This document shows positions 10,653 to 19,582 of a DNA stretch of 64,000 bases, piece after piece. Under the pieces are notes generated by a model. The model was not told the DNA's origin and made no database searches. It saw nothing but the letters and a program-made list of their open reading frames with translations. Position 1 is the stretch's first letter. Every line of letters begins with the position of its first letter. The translations under genes were made by a program, and so were the position numbers. Source of the DNA: JADJPO01 sp963750395 (GTDB taxonomy: Bacteria > Actinomycetota > Actinomycetes > Actinomycetales > Kineosporiaceae); NCBI GenBank assembly GCA_963750395.1, contig CAVVQM010000011.1:62001-126000 (forward strand), given 5' to 3'.

Positions 10653-11162
10653 TCAGCCCCGCCCGGCCAGTCTGGACAGTCCGGCCTCCCAGGCGGCCCA
10701 TCCGATGGTCGTGTAGATCAGGGCCCAGCCGAGCGCGCCCGGGATCTGGGCCAGGCTGAAGCGGAGCCAGCCGATCCGCATCGCCCCGGCGGATGCGAGG
10801 ACCAGGGTCTGGAACCCGACCGTCAGGTAGGACAGGGGCACCGCGGCCGGTCCCCACCGTTCGATCGCGCGACGTCCTCGGCCGACCCCCCGGCCGTCGA
10901 GCCAACGGGCCAGTCCGTCGAGCCGCCGGGGGGCAGCGCCCGCGGCGGTGGCGTCGTCCGCCGACGGCTCGCCGGCGCCGCCCACCCGGCTGGCGATCCG
11001 ACGTGCGTCGCGCGCGAGGACCCTGCGCGTCGCGCGCTCGCTCGCCACGCGCGCCAGCCAGTAGGTGAGCTGTCCCCGGGCGGTCGCGATGACGTACAGC
11101 GCGGAGAAGGCCAACCAAAGCGGACGATCAGCCAGGAACGACGGCAGAGCAGGTCCTTTCAC
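10653..11162 (-). CDS. DedA/VTT-domain-like membrane protein
   Basis: 169 residues from GTG 11162. A first hydrophobic segment (PLWLAFSALYVIATARGQLTYW) is followed by a charged Arg/Ala-rich loop of about 60 residues and two more hydrophobic segments at the C-terminus (GPAAVPLSYLTVGFQTLVLASAG; IPGALGWALIYTTIGWAAWEAG). The reentrant PLSYLTVGFQT/AGAMRIGW pattern is that of VTT (SNARE-associated, DedA) proteins, which include polyprenyl-phosphate and lipid flippases. It is shorter than usual DedA proteins (about 200) and the central loop is atypical. The substrate is unknown. Confidence 0.6.
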   Translation of the reverse strand: MKGPALPSFLADRPLWLAFSALYVIATARGQLTYWLARVASERATRRVLARDARRIASRVGGAGEPSADDATAAGAAPRRLDGLARWLDGRGVGRGRRAIERWGPAAVPLSYLTVGFQTLVLASAGAMRIGWLRFSLAQIPGALGWALIYTTIGWAAWEAGLSRLAGRG

Positions 11163-11315
11163 GCGGTCCCGAGGTCTGGTTCACCTCAGAGTACGTGTGA
11201 AGCGTTCCTTTGGGCTTTCTTCATCAGGGCCCCTGCAGATACCGTCGTTGATAACTCGTGGTAACTCCCCGAACGCCGATGTCCGGCGCTTCGAGCTACC
11301 CCTGGAGGTTTCGAC

Positions 11316-11744
11316 ATGCGGATTTCCGATGTGCTTCGCGGCAAGGGTGACGCGGTGGTGACCATCGGGCCCGACGAGACCGTTCAGCGCCTTCTCGAGT
11401 GTCTGGCCGAGCACCAGGTGGGCGCGCTGGTGGTCTCCGAGGACGGCCGTCGGGTGGCCGGCATCGTCAGTGAACGCGACATCGTCCGTCACCTGCACAG
11501 CCATGGTGCCCAACTGCTGAACAGCCCGGTCCGGGAGATCATGACGTCCCAGGTACACATGTGCGACCCGCACACGGCGGTGGACGACCTCATGGTGATG
11601 ATGACCGATCGGCGGGTCCGTCACGTCCCGGTCCTGGTCGACGGCGAACTGGCCGGCATCGTGAGCATCGGTGACGTGGTGAAACACCGCATCGGTGAGC
11701 TGCAGTCCGAGCGCGATCACCTGGCCGCCTACATCCAGAGCTGA
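11316..11744 (+). CDS. Two-CBS-domain protein
   Basis: 142 residues from ATG 11316, with CCTGGAGG a few bases upstream. Two tandem CBS motifs: residues of about 8-65 (VQRLLECLAEHQVGALVV … GIVSERDIVRHL) and 73-130 (VREIMTSQVHMCDPHTAVDDLM … HVPVLVDGELAGIVSIGDVV). Stand-alone CBS pairs bind adenosine ligands and act as energy or redox sensors. It is followed at 65 bases by a protein kinase gene on the same strand, perhaps a coincidence. Confidence 0.85.
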   Translation: MRISDVLRGKGDAVVTIGPDETVQRLLECLAEHQVGALVVSEDGRRVAGIVSERDIVRHLHSHGAQLLNSPVREIMTSQVHMCDPHTAVDDLMVMMTDRRVRHVPVLVDGELAGIVSIGDVVKHRIGELQSERDHLAAYIQS

Positions 11745-11808
11745 GCCCGCCACTGAGGTGTTTCGGTCCACGTGGGAGTCGTGTCGGGCGTTCGCGCGTT
11801 GAGCGGAC

Positions 11809-13710
11809 GTGGCTTTGGTGAACGTGCGCCCCGGGGCGGCTGATCCGCCGGCGATGATCGGCCCCTACCGCCTGGTGGGGATCCTCGGTGAGGGCGGCAT
11901 GGGCGTGGTCCACCTCGCTCTGGACCAGGGTGGTCGTGCGGTCGCGGTCAAGGTGCTCAAACCGCACGTCGCCGCTGACCCCGAGGCCCGGCGCCGGCTC
12001 GGTCGGGAGCTGTCCTCGCTGCGTCGGGTGCGCCATCCCAACGTCGCCCAGGTGCTCGGCGCCGACCTCGAGGCTCCCTCGCCCTACCTGGTCACTGCGT
12101 TCATCCCGGCGCGCACCCTGGAGGCCCAGGTCCGTGCGCACGGCCGTCTGCCCATCTCCTATGTGGCCCACCTGGGCCGACTGCTGGCCGCGGCGCTGCG
12201 GGCGATCCACGGTGCCGGGGTCGTCCACCGTGACCTCAAGCCGGGGAACGTGCTGCTCCTGGACGACAACCCGGTGCTGATCGACTTCGGGATCGCTCAC
12301 GTGACGGACGAGTCCCGGATCACCTCTGCCGGCCTGGTGATGGGCACCCCCGGGTACCTGCCGCCCGAACTGGTCGAGGGTCGCCAGATCACCCCGGCCA
12401 CCGACTGGTGGGGTTGGGGCGCCAGCCTGGCGTTCGCCGCGACTGGCCGCGCGCCGTTCGGGACCGGTCCCTCGAGCGTCGTGCTGGACCGGGTCCGGCG
12501 AGGTCAGGCCGACCTCGCCGGCGTCGATCCCAGGCTGGCCCAGGTGCTCAACTCGGCGCTGACGGTGAACCCGGTCTGGCGAGGCACCGGGGACATGCTG
12601 GTGGCCGGGCTGTCGCAGATCGAGCCCTGGCGTCCCGGAGCCAGTCCCATCGCCGCGGCCCTGCGACCCGACGAGGTGCGGACCGTGCCGGTGACCACCC
12701 AGAGCACGCCACCTCCTCCGCCGCCTCCGCCTCCACCTGCGCCTCCAACTCCACCTCCACCGCCGCCTGGCCCAGCGGCCCCCCACAGGTCGCAGGACGC
12801 CGTCCGGACCGAGGTCGTCGCCCGGCCGATGACGACGACCAGACCCCTTCCCGCGGACCAGGTTCCGACCAGCCGGACGACCACGGCCACTCCGCCGCCG
12901 CCCGCGTCCGGCCGCGTCGGCACTCCGCCGGTACCTGCCGGACCTCCGCCCCGACCTGGTGGATCCGTGGTCGGGCCGGGCGGGCCCAACCCCGCACCCG
13001 CGCCCGGCTCCGCACCCGGCGCCCGGCTCCGCACCCGGGCCCGGTCAGGGGCCCGGTCGGAGGGGGCCGGCACGGACTCCGGCGCCCGCGCCGTCCAGGC
13101 CCTGCTGCTGGGCGTCCTGGTGGCACTGGCCGCGGCGGCACCGGTCGCGCCGGGGATGGTGGTCGTGTTGAGCGGTCTCTGGCTGGTCCTGGCCCGCGTC
13201 GTGGACCGGACCGCGACGGCGACCCTGCGCCGTCGGGCGGCCTACGGTCCGAGGCCCACCGACGCCGGGGCCGCGGTGGTGGCCCTTCCCTGGAGGGTGC
13301 TGGCCTCGGTCCCGCGCGCCCTCGTCGCCATGGTGTTCCCCCTGCTGCTGGCCGCCAGTGCGGCGTTCCTGACCGCCGCCGTCCAGTCGCCGCAGACCCC
13401 CGATCCCGCCGGGGCGATGCCACTGGCCGCCGGCTGCGTCGTCGGATGGCTCGGTGCCTGGTGGGGACCCGGGGGTGGGGCGTTGCGCCGGGGCTCGCGG
13501 ATCGCGGCCCGTTCGCTCACCCGGCGGCGACCGCTGGGACGGGGCGTGATGGTGCTGCTCGCCTTCCTGGCGGTCTCGTCCCTGCTCGTCGTCGCCGGTG
13601 GCTCCGGGCCTGACTGGGAACCGGTGGCGACCCTGATCGATGCCCTGCCCCGGCCGAGCCTGGGCTCGCTGTTCGACTGGCCCTTCGGCGGGGCGTTCGG
13701 ACTGCTCTGA
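11809..13710 (+). CDS. Membrane-anchored serine/threonine protein kinase (PASTA-less)
   Basis: 633 residues from GTG 11809. Kinase domain at residues of about 17-270: glycine loop GILGEGGMGVVHLA, VAVKVLKPH lysine, catalytic loop VHRDLKPGN, a DFG-like IDFGIAH and GTPGYLPPE. After it comes a Pro-rich linker of about 150 residues (a run of ten prolines at about 303, then many Pro/Gly/Arg), and then a C-terminal block with four or five hydrophobic helices (from about 430 on). This differs from PknB-type kinases with a single TM helix and extracellular PASTA domains. A signal sensed in the membrane is likely, but its nature is unknown. Confidence 0.85.
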   Translation: MALVNVRPGAADPPAMIGPYRLVGILGEGGMGVVHLALDQGGRAVAVKVLKPHVAADPEARRRLGRELSSLRRVRHPNVAQVLGADLEAPSPYLVTAFIPARTLEAQVRAHGRLPISYVAHLGRLLAAALRAIHGAGVVHRDLKPGNVLLLDDNPVLIDFGIAHVTDESRITSAGLVMGTPGYLPPELVEGRQITPATDWWGWGASLAFAATGRAPFGTGPSSVVLDRVRRGQADLAGVDPRLAQVLNSALTVNPVWRGTGDMLVAGLSQIEPWRPGASPIAAALRPDEVRTVPVTTQSTPPPPPPPPPPAPPTPPPPPPGPAAPHRSQDAVRTEVVARPMTTTRPLPADQVPTSRTTTATPPPPASGRVGTPPVPAGPPPRPGGSVVGPGGPNPAPAPGSAPGARLRTRARSGARSEGAGTDSGARAVQALLLGVLVALAAAAPVAPGMVVVLSGLWLVLARVVDRTATATLRRRAAYGPRPTDAGAAVVALPWRVLASVPRALVAMVFPLLLAASAAFLTAAVQSPQTPDPAGAMPLAAGCVVGWLGAWWGPGGGALRRGSRIAARSLTRRRPLGRGVMVLLAFLAVSSLLVVAGGSGPDWEPVATLIDALPRPSLGSLFDWPFGGAFGLL

Positions 13711-13718
13711 GTCGTCGG

Positions 13719-15827
13719 TCAGCGCTGGGCCGGCTCGGGCCGGCCGAACAGGAAGCCCTGGGCGTGCGGGCAGCCCATGGTGGTCAGCGTCGCCGCCTGG
13801 TGCTCTGTCTCCACGCCTTCGGCGACCAGGTCGACGTCCAGCCCGCGGGCCAGCCCGATGAGGGCCTCGACGATCCGTTCGCAGTGCCGGTCCTGGCCCA
13901 GGCCCTGGGTGAAGCTGCGGTCGATCTTGATGCCCGACACCGGCAGGTCGCGCAGATGGGACAACGCCGAGAACCCGGTGCCGAAGTCGTCCACGACGAG
14001 CGGGACACCCATCGCATTCAGTCGGGCGAGCTGTTCCCGGGCGGGAGGGGATCCGTCGAGCACCACGGACTCGGTCAGTTCGATGACCAGCCGAGAGGGC
14101 GGCAGCCCCACGGCCGAGAGGGCTGCCCGGACGTCGCCGGCAAGGTCGGTGCGGCGCACCTGGGACGGCGAGACGTTGATCGCCACGTAGCCCAGGTGTG
14201 GCGTGGCCGCCGCCAGCCGGGCCGCCGCGGCGATCACCCAGCGCCCGACGTCGTCGATCAGTCCGGCCTGCTCGGCGACGGGCAGGAAGCGCGCCGGGGG
14301 CAGCAGGCCGTGTTCTGGGTGTTGCCAGCGGATCAGGGCCTCTCGACCGACGATGCGCTGATCGCGCAGCGCCACGATCGGCTGCAGGAACAAGCGCAGC
14401 TGGCCCTCGCGCACGGCGGTGCGCAGCTGCTCCTCCAGGTCGACGCGCTCGCGGGCGGCTCGGCGCATCGACTCGTCGGCGATCTCCCAGCCACCGCCCG
14501 CCGACTTGGCGCGGTGCAGCGCGGTCGAGGCGTCGCGCAGCAGCAGGGCGGCCTCGGTGTCGCCCTCGCCCGACAGTGCGACGCCCACACTGGCGCCGGG
14601 CAGCACGGTGCGTCCGCCGACATCGACGGGTTCGCCCACCGTCGCCACGAGGCGCTCGGCCAGCGCGCTCACCTCGGCGCGGTCGGCCACCTGCGGTCTG
14701 ACGACGACGAACTCGTCCCCGTCCAGTCGGGCCAGGGTGTCGCTCGGGTCGAGCAGGGCCGCGATGCGGCGGGCCACGGTGATCAGGACGGCGTCGCCGG
14801 CCCCGGGGCCCAGGCCGTCGTTGATCACCCGGAATCCGTCGAGGTCGCAGCACAGGACGGCGCACGGGGCGCCGCTGCGCCGGCTGCGGTCCAAACCGGC
14901 GTGCACCGCCTCCGCGAGCTGGATGCGGTTGGCCAGCCCGGTCAGCGGGTCGTGGCGGGCCTGGTGGGTCAGGCGGGCGACCGCCGTCCGGGTCTCGGTC
15001 AGGTCCTGCACCTGGAGGATGAACTGTGCCGGACGACCGTCCTCGTCGGGCACCGGCGCCAGGCTCTGACGGACCCACACGATCCGGCCGTCGTGACGCA
15101 CCAACCGCTTCTCGAGCTCGTACCCGTCGATGGAGCGGTGGAGCAGCTTGTCGTAGAGGCGCGACTCGCGGGCCCCGTCCTCGGGGTGGGTGACCTCGGC
15201 CAGGCTGAGGCCGGTGAGTTCGCCGACGGGTCGGCCCAGCAGACGGGCCAGGACCTTGTTGCCCTCGATGATCCGTCCGTGGGTGGTCAGCACGGCGGTG
15301 CCGATCGGGGAGCGCTCGAGTGCGGTGTGCAGACGCCGGTGCGCTATCGCCAGCGTCTCCTGCAGCCGGGCCTCGTCGGACTGTCCACGTGGCTGGTCCG
15401 GGCTGGGCTGGTCACGTGCGACGGGGTCGGTCTGCGCGCCGGTCGGTGTGCAGGTCCCGCAGCGTGGTCACGACCGTGCCGGTGGCCGCGTGGGGCACCG
15501 AGGTGGCCACCAGCTGTCTGGGGGTCCCGTCGGGGCGGGCGGTGGACAGGGTGAAGCTGCGGGGCCGCGCCGGGTCGGCCCCGGCGACCGCGGCCACGGC
15601 GTTGTCCAGCACCGCCGCGGGCAGACCGGCCACCAGGGACCGGGCCATCTCGTTGGCGGCGACGATGGTGCCCTGCTCGTCGTGGACGACGAGCCCACGG
15701 TGACGGCGTCGAGCACCTCACCCAGCACGGTGGGCCGGGCCAGCGACACCGACAGGCCGGTCGTCGGGGTCGGGTGGGTATGCGCGCCGGTGCGGGGCAC
15801 CAGCCGTTCACCACTGTGAGTCGTCAC
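13719..15827 (-). CDS. PAS-GGDEF-EAL cyclic-di-GMP signalling protein, two frameshifts in the N-terminal part
   Basis: The start is probably GTG 15827 (VTTHSGERLV) behind GGAGAGG. The frame is lost near 15695 and again near 15430, yet the total length remains divisible by three; from 15293 to the stop it is intact (524 residues). A first PAS-like segment (GLVVHDEQGTIVAANEMARSL) is in the broken part. A second PAS with PAC (GYELEKRLVRHDGRIVWVRQ) is followed by the cyclase domain with RLDGDEF in place of GGDEF. The EAL domain has EALIRWQHPEHG, DDFGTGFSALSHL, KIDRSF and AEGVE, so phosphodiesterase residues are kept. Loss of the first glycine (DGDEF) makes cyclase activity uncertain. Confidence 0.85.
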
Positions 15828-15946
15828 CTGCGACCTCTCCTCGACGATTACCTGCAGTTTATGGATCGTCACGCTGTGGATATGCCAGGTCATGGTCGGG
15901 AGAACGGGTGACCGATGCACGGCGAACGTCGGAGAGCGGACGGCCG

Positions 15947-15978
15947 ATACGATTGGCCAGAAATACGATTGGCCAGAA
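15947..15978. repeat. Exact 16-bp tandem duplication in front of tRNA-Thr
   Basis: ATACGATTGGCCAGAA occurs at 15947-15962 and again at 15963-15978, ending five bases before the tRNA. Each copy includes TACGAT, a possible -10 box, so the tRNA promoter has been duplicated or spaced anew. Confidence 0.8.
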
Positions 15979-15982
15979 ACGC

Positions 15983-16055
15983 GCCCGTGTAGCTCAGTGG
16001 CCAGAGCAACCGCCTTGTAAGCGGTAGGTCGTCGGTTCGACCCCGACCACGGGCT
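15983..16055 (+). tRNA. tRNA-Thr (anticodon TGT)
   Basis: A 73-base cloverleaf can be drawn: acceptor GCCCGTG/CACGGGC, D-arm GCTCAGTGGCCAGAGC, anticodon stem CCGCC/GGCGG-like with loop CTTGTAA (anticodon TGT, reading ACA), and T-arm GTCGG TTCGACC CCGAC. The 3' CCA is not encoded (CCG follows). It sits between unrelated genes, with no integrase nearby. Confidence 0.95.
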
Positions 16056-16209
16056 CCGGCACCCACGGCGGGGTCCTCGGGTCGGATGGGCACCGCGTCC
16101 GTCCGGGGGAACGTCGCAGGTGAACGCCCGGCGTGCCTTAGCGTTGGGCTATCCGAGCCATCCGGATCCGCGACGGACGGCTCGGGCCTCAGGCCAGGGG
16201 AGTGTACGT

Positions 16210-16680
16210 GTGAGCAGTGCCAGCATGCCGCTGCAGCCGGCGGAGGACGCCGGCTGGCTGCTCAGCGACGCCTGGGTGCTCGCCGCGGCGCGGGTGAGTG
16301 GTTCGGTCGCCGAGCGCGGGGGGCTCTTCGATCTGGTGGCCGCCTGCGACGCGGTCAATCAGCTCATCGTCTCCCGGGTGGAACTCGAGCACGCGCTCTC
16401 GCTGCTGGTCGGGGCCGGCCTCGTGGTGGCGGACGAACACGGCATCGGGGTGACCCCCGACGGCCGCGATCTGGTGGCCCGCGCCGGGCGGTCGATCGTC
16501 GGTGAGGACCATGGCCGGCACGCGGGCGAGGCGCGCATCCAGGCCCTGTTCCGGCTGCTCGGCCAGGTTCCGCTGACCCCTGTGCACTTCCCCCTGGAGA
16601 AGGCCGTCTACGACGCCGCCTGCCTGGAGTACCGGCACACCCGGTGGACGGAGTTCCGCCGTCCGCAGCGCCTGAACTGA
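16210..16680 (+). CDS. Hypothetical winged-helix-like protein
   Basis: 156 residues from GTG 16210, placed eight bases after AGGGGAG; upstream in-frame starts lack a ribosome-binding site. The middle part (LLSDAWVLAAARVSG … VSRVELEHALSLLVGAGLVVADEHGIGVTPDGRDLV) has the helix-helix-wing look of a DNA-binding domain with a recognition helix around VELEHALSLLVGAG. I do not recognise the family. The C-terminus (LFRLLGQVPL … YRHTRWTEFRRP) is basic. It converges on ung, with 25 bases between. Confidence 0.5.
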   Translation: MSSASMPLQPAEDAGWLLSDAWVLAAARVSGSVAERGGLFDLVAACDAVNQLIVSRVELEHALSLLVGAGLVVADEHGIGVTPDGRDLVARAGRSIVGEDHGRHAGEARIQALFRLLGQVPLTPVHFPLEKAVYDAACLEYRHTRWTEFRRPQRLN

Positions 16681-16705
16681 GCCTCGCCGGCGCGATCGAC
16701 CCTCG

Positions 16706-17383
16706 TCACGGCAGACGCCAGTCCACGCCCTCGGCGCCCTGCCGGGCCAGGAGGTCGTTGGCGCGGCTGAACGGGCGGGAGCCGAAGAACCCGCGGTCGG
16801 CCGACATCGGACTGGGGTGCGCGCTGGCCAGCCGAGGAGTGTCGGCGAGCTGCGGGGTCAGGGTCTGCGCATCGCGGCCCCACAGGACGGCGACCAGCGG
16901 TCGCTCTCGGGCCACCAGCGCGGCGATCGCGGCATCGGTGATCTGCTCCCAGCCCCTGCCACGATGAGAACCGGACGCGCCGGGGGCGACGGTGAGCACC
17001 CTGTTCAGCAGGAGGACGCCGCGCTGCGCCCACGGCGTCAGATCACCGGTGCTCGGCCGGGGCACCCCCAGATCCTCGACCAGCTCGCGGTAGATGTTCT
17101 GCAGGCTGCGCGGGATCGGGCGTACCTCGGGGGCGACGGCGAAGGACAGTCCGACCGCGTGCCCCGGGGTGGGGTACGGGTCCTGCCCGACGATGAGGAC
17201 CCTGACCGCGTCCAGCGGCTGGGTGAACGCCCGCAGCACGTTGGGCCCACTGGGCAGATACCCGCGGCCCGCGGCGAGTTCTGCCCGCAGGAAGTCGCCC
17301 ATGCCGGCGATCTGGTCCGCGACCGGTTCGAGGGCCCTCGCCCACCCCGGATCGAGCAGGTCGGGCAGCGCACGGCGGGTCAC
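16706..17383 (-). CDS. ung: Uracil-DNA glycosylase, family 1
   Basis: About 225 residues. Removes uracil from DNA to start base-excision repair. The catalytic motif GQDPYPTPGHAVGLSF with its Asp and the C-terminal HPSPMSADRGFFGSRPFSRAN loop are intact, and the protein ends at DWRLP like most actinobacterial Ung proteins. I place the start at GTG 17383 (VTRRALPDLLDPGW), where homologues begin. An in-frame GTG at 17449 would add 22 residues; neither has a clear ribosome-binding site. Confidence 0.93.
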   Translation of the reverse strand: MTRRALPDLLDPGWARALEPVADQIAGMGDFLRAELAAGRGYLPSGPNVLRAFTQPLDAVRVLIVGQDPYPTPGHAVGLSFAVAPEVRPIPRSLQNIYRELVEDLGVPRPSTGDLTPWAQRGVLLLNRVLTVAPGASGSHRGRGWEQITDAAIAALVARERPLVAVLWGRDAQTLTPQLADTPRLASAHPSPMSADRGFFGSRPFSRANDLLARQGAEGVDWRLP

Positions 17384-17584
17384 GCGCAGGAACTCTACTG
17401 GTGTCCTGCCCGCGCGCCACGTCGCGCGTCGACGGGTGTTGGCAGCCACGGATGTCGGTGCCGCGGCCTAGACTCGCCCGCGACGCCAGGTCACCCCACG
17501 GGACCGGGGGAACCGGTGGCAGGATGAAGCACGGCGGTGTCACGCCCGTACAGTGACGCTGTCATGTCGCTGGAGGGACACTGG

Positions 17585-17866
17585 ATGGAAGCCGCACGAC
17601 TGGTGGAGACCGCAGCCGAACCGCTCACGCCGGTGGAGCGCGAGATCCTGGCCTTCGAGCGCCAATGGTGGAAGTACGCCGGCGCCAAGGAGCAGGCCGT
17701 ACGTGACCTGTTCGACCTGTCCTCCACGCGCTATTACCAGGTGCTGAACGCCCTGATCGACCGTCCCGAGGCCCTCGCCCACGACCCGATGTTGATCAAA
17801 CGGCTGCGCCGGATGCGCCAGACCCGCCAACGGGCCCGTTCGGCGCGGCGCCTTGGGCTGGGCTGA
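17585..17866 (+). CDS. DUF3263 protein
   Basis: 93 residues from ATG 17585, chosen because GGAGGGA lies just upstream; ATG 17564 and a GTG at 17537 are in frame but without such a site. Conserved core: LTPVEREILAFERQWWKYAGAKEQAVRDLFDLSSTRYYQVLNALID, a helix-turn-helix-like block typical of DUF3263. In actinobacteria this gene usually stands directly before a LytR_C gene, as here (61 bases). The role is unknown; a DNA-binding regulator of the cell-envelope gene next to it is a guess. Confidence 0.85.
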   Translation: MEAARLVETAAEPLTPVEREILAFERQWWKYAGAKEQAVRDLFDLSSTRYYQVLNALIDRPEALAHDPMLIKRLRRMRQTRQRARSARRLGLG

Positions 17867-17926
17867 GGTGCAGGCGAGTCGTCCGGTACCGTGCTGCCGC
17901 CCGACGGCAGCACCCGAGGTGAATCG

Positions 17927-18550
17927 ATGAGCATGACCAAGAACGACAAGGGCGCCGGTCTCCAGGTCAGCGAGGTGTCCCGCCGAGGCGCGCACCGTCC
18001 ACGGGGCAATCCGCTGGTGGGGATGCTGCCGCTGGTCGCGCTGGGCGCGCTGGTGATCGGCGTCGCGGCCTTGGCCTATCTGCTCTTCGGTCGCGGAGCG
18101 GACGAGGCTGCCATCCCGACGGTGGCCGAGTCGACCGCGGCCGCCGGACCCAGCGCGGCGGTCTCCCCGAGCGCGGCCGACGCCACGGCCGGGCCGAGTC
18201 CTTCCGCCGGGGCGAGTCCATCCGCCGGGGCGGACGCCGCGTCGCCATCGCCGGCCGCCACGGTGGACAAGACCATCGTGATCGACTTCTACAACGGGAG
18301 TTCGCCCAACGTTCCCGGGCTGAGCCGGACGGCTGCCAACGCCGCGAAGGCGAAGGGCTGGTCGATCGGAAACATCCTCACCTGGAACGGTGCCCCCGTG
18401 AACCGGACCACGATCTACTACGCCGACGAGTCGCAGCTGCCGACGGTCCGGGCCGTGATCAAGGAGCTGGGCGTGGGCGTGGCCAAGGCGAACACCACGT
18501 ACGCGGCCGACGGCCTGGCCGTGGTCATCAGCAACGACTACGCCAACTGA
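17927..18550 (+). CDS. LytR C-terminal-domain membrane protein
   Basis: 207 residues from ATG 17927 (CCGAGGTG upstream). A cytoplasmic basic N-terminus (about 1-30), one TM helix (MLPLVALGALVIGVAALAYL, about 35-54), then an Ala/Ser/Pro-rich linker with repeats such as PSAGASPSAGA, and a LytR_C domain from about 125 (KTIVIDFYNGSSPNVPGLSR … YADGLAVVIS). Such proteins are extracytoplasmic and tied to wall or glycopolymer assembly, but the enzymatic LCP domain is absent. Its end overlaps the end of the convergent gene by 13 bases. Confidence 0.85.
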   Translation: MSMTKNDKGAGLQVSEVSRRGAHRPRGNPLVGMLPLVALGALVIGVAALAYLLFGRGADEAAIPTVAESTAAAGPSAAVSPSAADATAGPSPSAGASPSAGADAASPSPAATVDKTIVIDFYNGSSPNVPGLSRTAANAAKAKGWSIGNILTWNGAPVNRTTIYYADESQLPTVRAVIKELGVGVAKANTTYAADGLAVVISNDYAN

Positions 18551-18978
18551 TCGGGCGGCGGTGACCGCAGGTAGCCGCCGTCCACCAGACCCGCCCGCAC
18601 CTCGAACGGGTTGCGCAACGCGAAATCGCCTGTGTGCCACCACGACCAGACCGAGGCGAGCAGGTAGGCCGGCAGGAAACCCAGCAGCCCCAGCCAGAAC
18701 GCGTACTGCGTGGCGTGGCGGGACTCGTGGCGGATCAGGGCCGGCCGGGCCAGTGCCTGGTCGGTGCTCATCCGCAGCAGAATGACGTTGCCGATGGTCA
18801 CCGCCGGAGCGCGCGGCGCCGGAACGGCGGCACGGTAGTCGCCGGCCAGGATCAACCCCTCCGGGCCCCGGCGCAGCCGGGCCCGCCCCGCAAGCGCCAC
18901 GACGAGACCGAGGGGGGTGGACAGATTGACGATGTTCACCACCGAGCGCAGTCGACGGCGACCCGGTGTGGACGACAC
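18538..18978 (-). CDS. Small protein with an HESRH motif (metalloprotease-like)
   Basis: 146 residues from GTG 18978 (VSSTPGRRRLRSV). The notable stretch is ALIRHESRHATQYAFWLGLLGFLPAYL: an HExxH motif (HESRH) at the start of a hydrophobic helix, the arrangement of gluzincin metallopeptidase-like proteins with a helix-borne zinc site. Near the end, ALRNPFEVRA could offer the third ligand Glu (FE). The family is not one I can name. The protein is short for an active protease. Confidence 0.6.
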   Translation of the reverse strand: MSSTPGRRRLRSVVNIVNLSTPLGLVVALAGRARLRRGPEGLILAGDYRAAVPAPRAPAVTIGNVILLRMSTDQALARPALIRHESRHATQYAFWLGLLGFLPAYLLASVWSWWHTGDFALRNPFEVRAGLVDGGYLRSPPPDQLA

Positions 18979-19218
18979 CGGGCAAGGGTACGCGCGGGTT
19001 CGATGGCATCCACCGATGACAACGTGAGACGGCTTCCGCACCGGCCGCGCTCCGCTACAGTTGGCGCCGGTCGAACGGTTCGATGAGCACCACCTCGGCA
19101 ACGAGGTCCGCATGTTGGACTATCGCGGATCAGCCCGGCAGGGTCGGTAGGCGAATGTGAGACCCGGCCCGGGTGCCGTGCGCGGGCCGCGCAACCGTCA
19201 TCGCAACAGGAGCATCGA

Positions 19219-19422
19219 ATGGCTCAGGGAACCGTCAAGTGGTTCAACGCCGAAAAGGGCTACGGCTTCATCACCGTCGATGGTGGTGGGGCTGACGTCT
19301 TCGTCCACTGGTCGGCCATCTCGGGCGACGGCTACAAGTCGTTGGACGAGGGTCAGCGAGTGGAGTTCGAGGTGGGTCAGGGTCAGAAGGGTCCGCAGGC
19401 CGAGGCAGTTCGCCCGGTCTGA
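19219..19422 (+). CDS. Cold-shock protein, CspA family
   Basis: 67 residues. Single OB-fold RNA/DNA-binding domain with RNP1 KGYGFITV and RNP2 VFVHWSAI, and TVKWFNAEKG at the start. AACAGGAGC precedes the ATG. The leader of about 140 bases (from roughly 19080) can fold into a GC hairpin near 19165-19190, as expected for cold-shock mRNAs. It acts as an RNA chaperone. Confidence 0.95.
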   Translation: MAQGTVKWFNAEKGYGFITVDGGGADVFVHWSAISGDGYKSLDEGQRVEFEVGQGQKGPQAEAVRPV

Positions 19423-19474
19423 GGTCGCCCTGCCACACCGACAGACCTCGCGGTCCAGACAACCAGCATCGCGA

Positions 19475-19510
19475 CAGCGGTGCCGTCCCGACACCGGGGC
19501 GGCACCGCTG
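19475..19510 (+). terminator. Terminator-like hairpin after csp
   Basis: Arms 19475-19485 (CAGCGGTGCCG) and 19500-19510 (CGGCACCGCTG) pair perfectly, with a GC-rich loop, followed by CCGTTT. The weak T-run is usual for this GC content. Confidence 0.7.
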
Positions 19511-19518
19511 CCGTTTGC

Positions 19519-19572
19519 GAGCGGTCCCGGTGGATCGAGCGGTCCCGGTAGATCCAGCGGTCCCGGTCGATA
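19519..19572. repeat. Three 18-bp tandem repeats before murT
   Basis: Units GAGCGGTCCCGGTGGATC, GAGCGGTCCCGGTAGATC and CAGCGGTCCCGGTCGATA follow one another without spacing, ending 10 bases before the murT start. They lie where the murT ribosome-binding site and promoter would be. Confidence 0.8.
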
Positions 19573-19582
19573 GGGTGCCCTG

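Noticed and set aside
13764..15554. A 596-codon open frame antisense to the GGDEF-EAL gene
   Set aside because: A shadow of a high-GC gene: composition is Gly/Gln/Val/Arg-biased without motifs, while the minus strand has complete EAL motifs.
15983..16055. tRNA-Thr as an integration site of a genomic island
   Set aside because: No integrase and no repeat of the tRNA 3' end was seen downstream; neighbouring genes are ordinary chromosomal ones.
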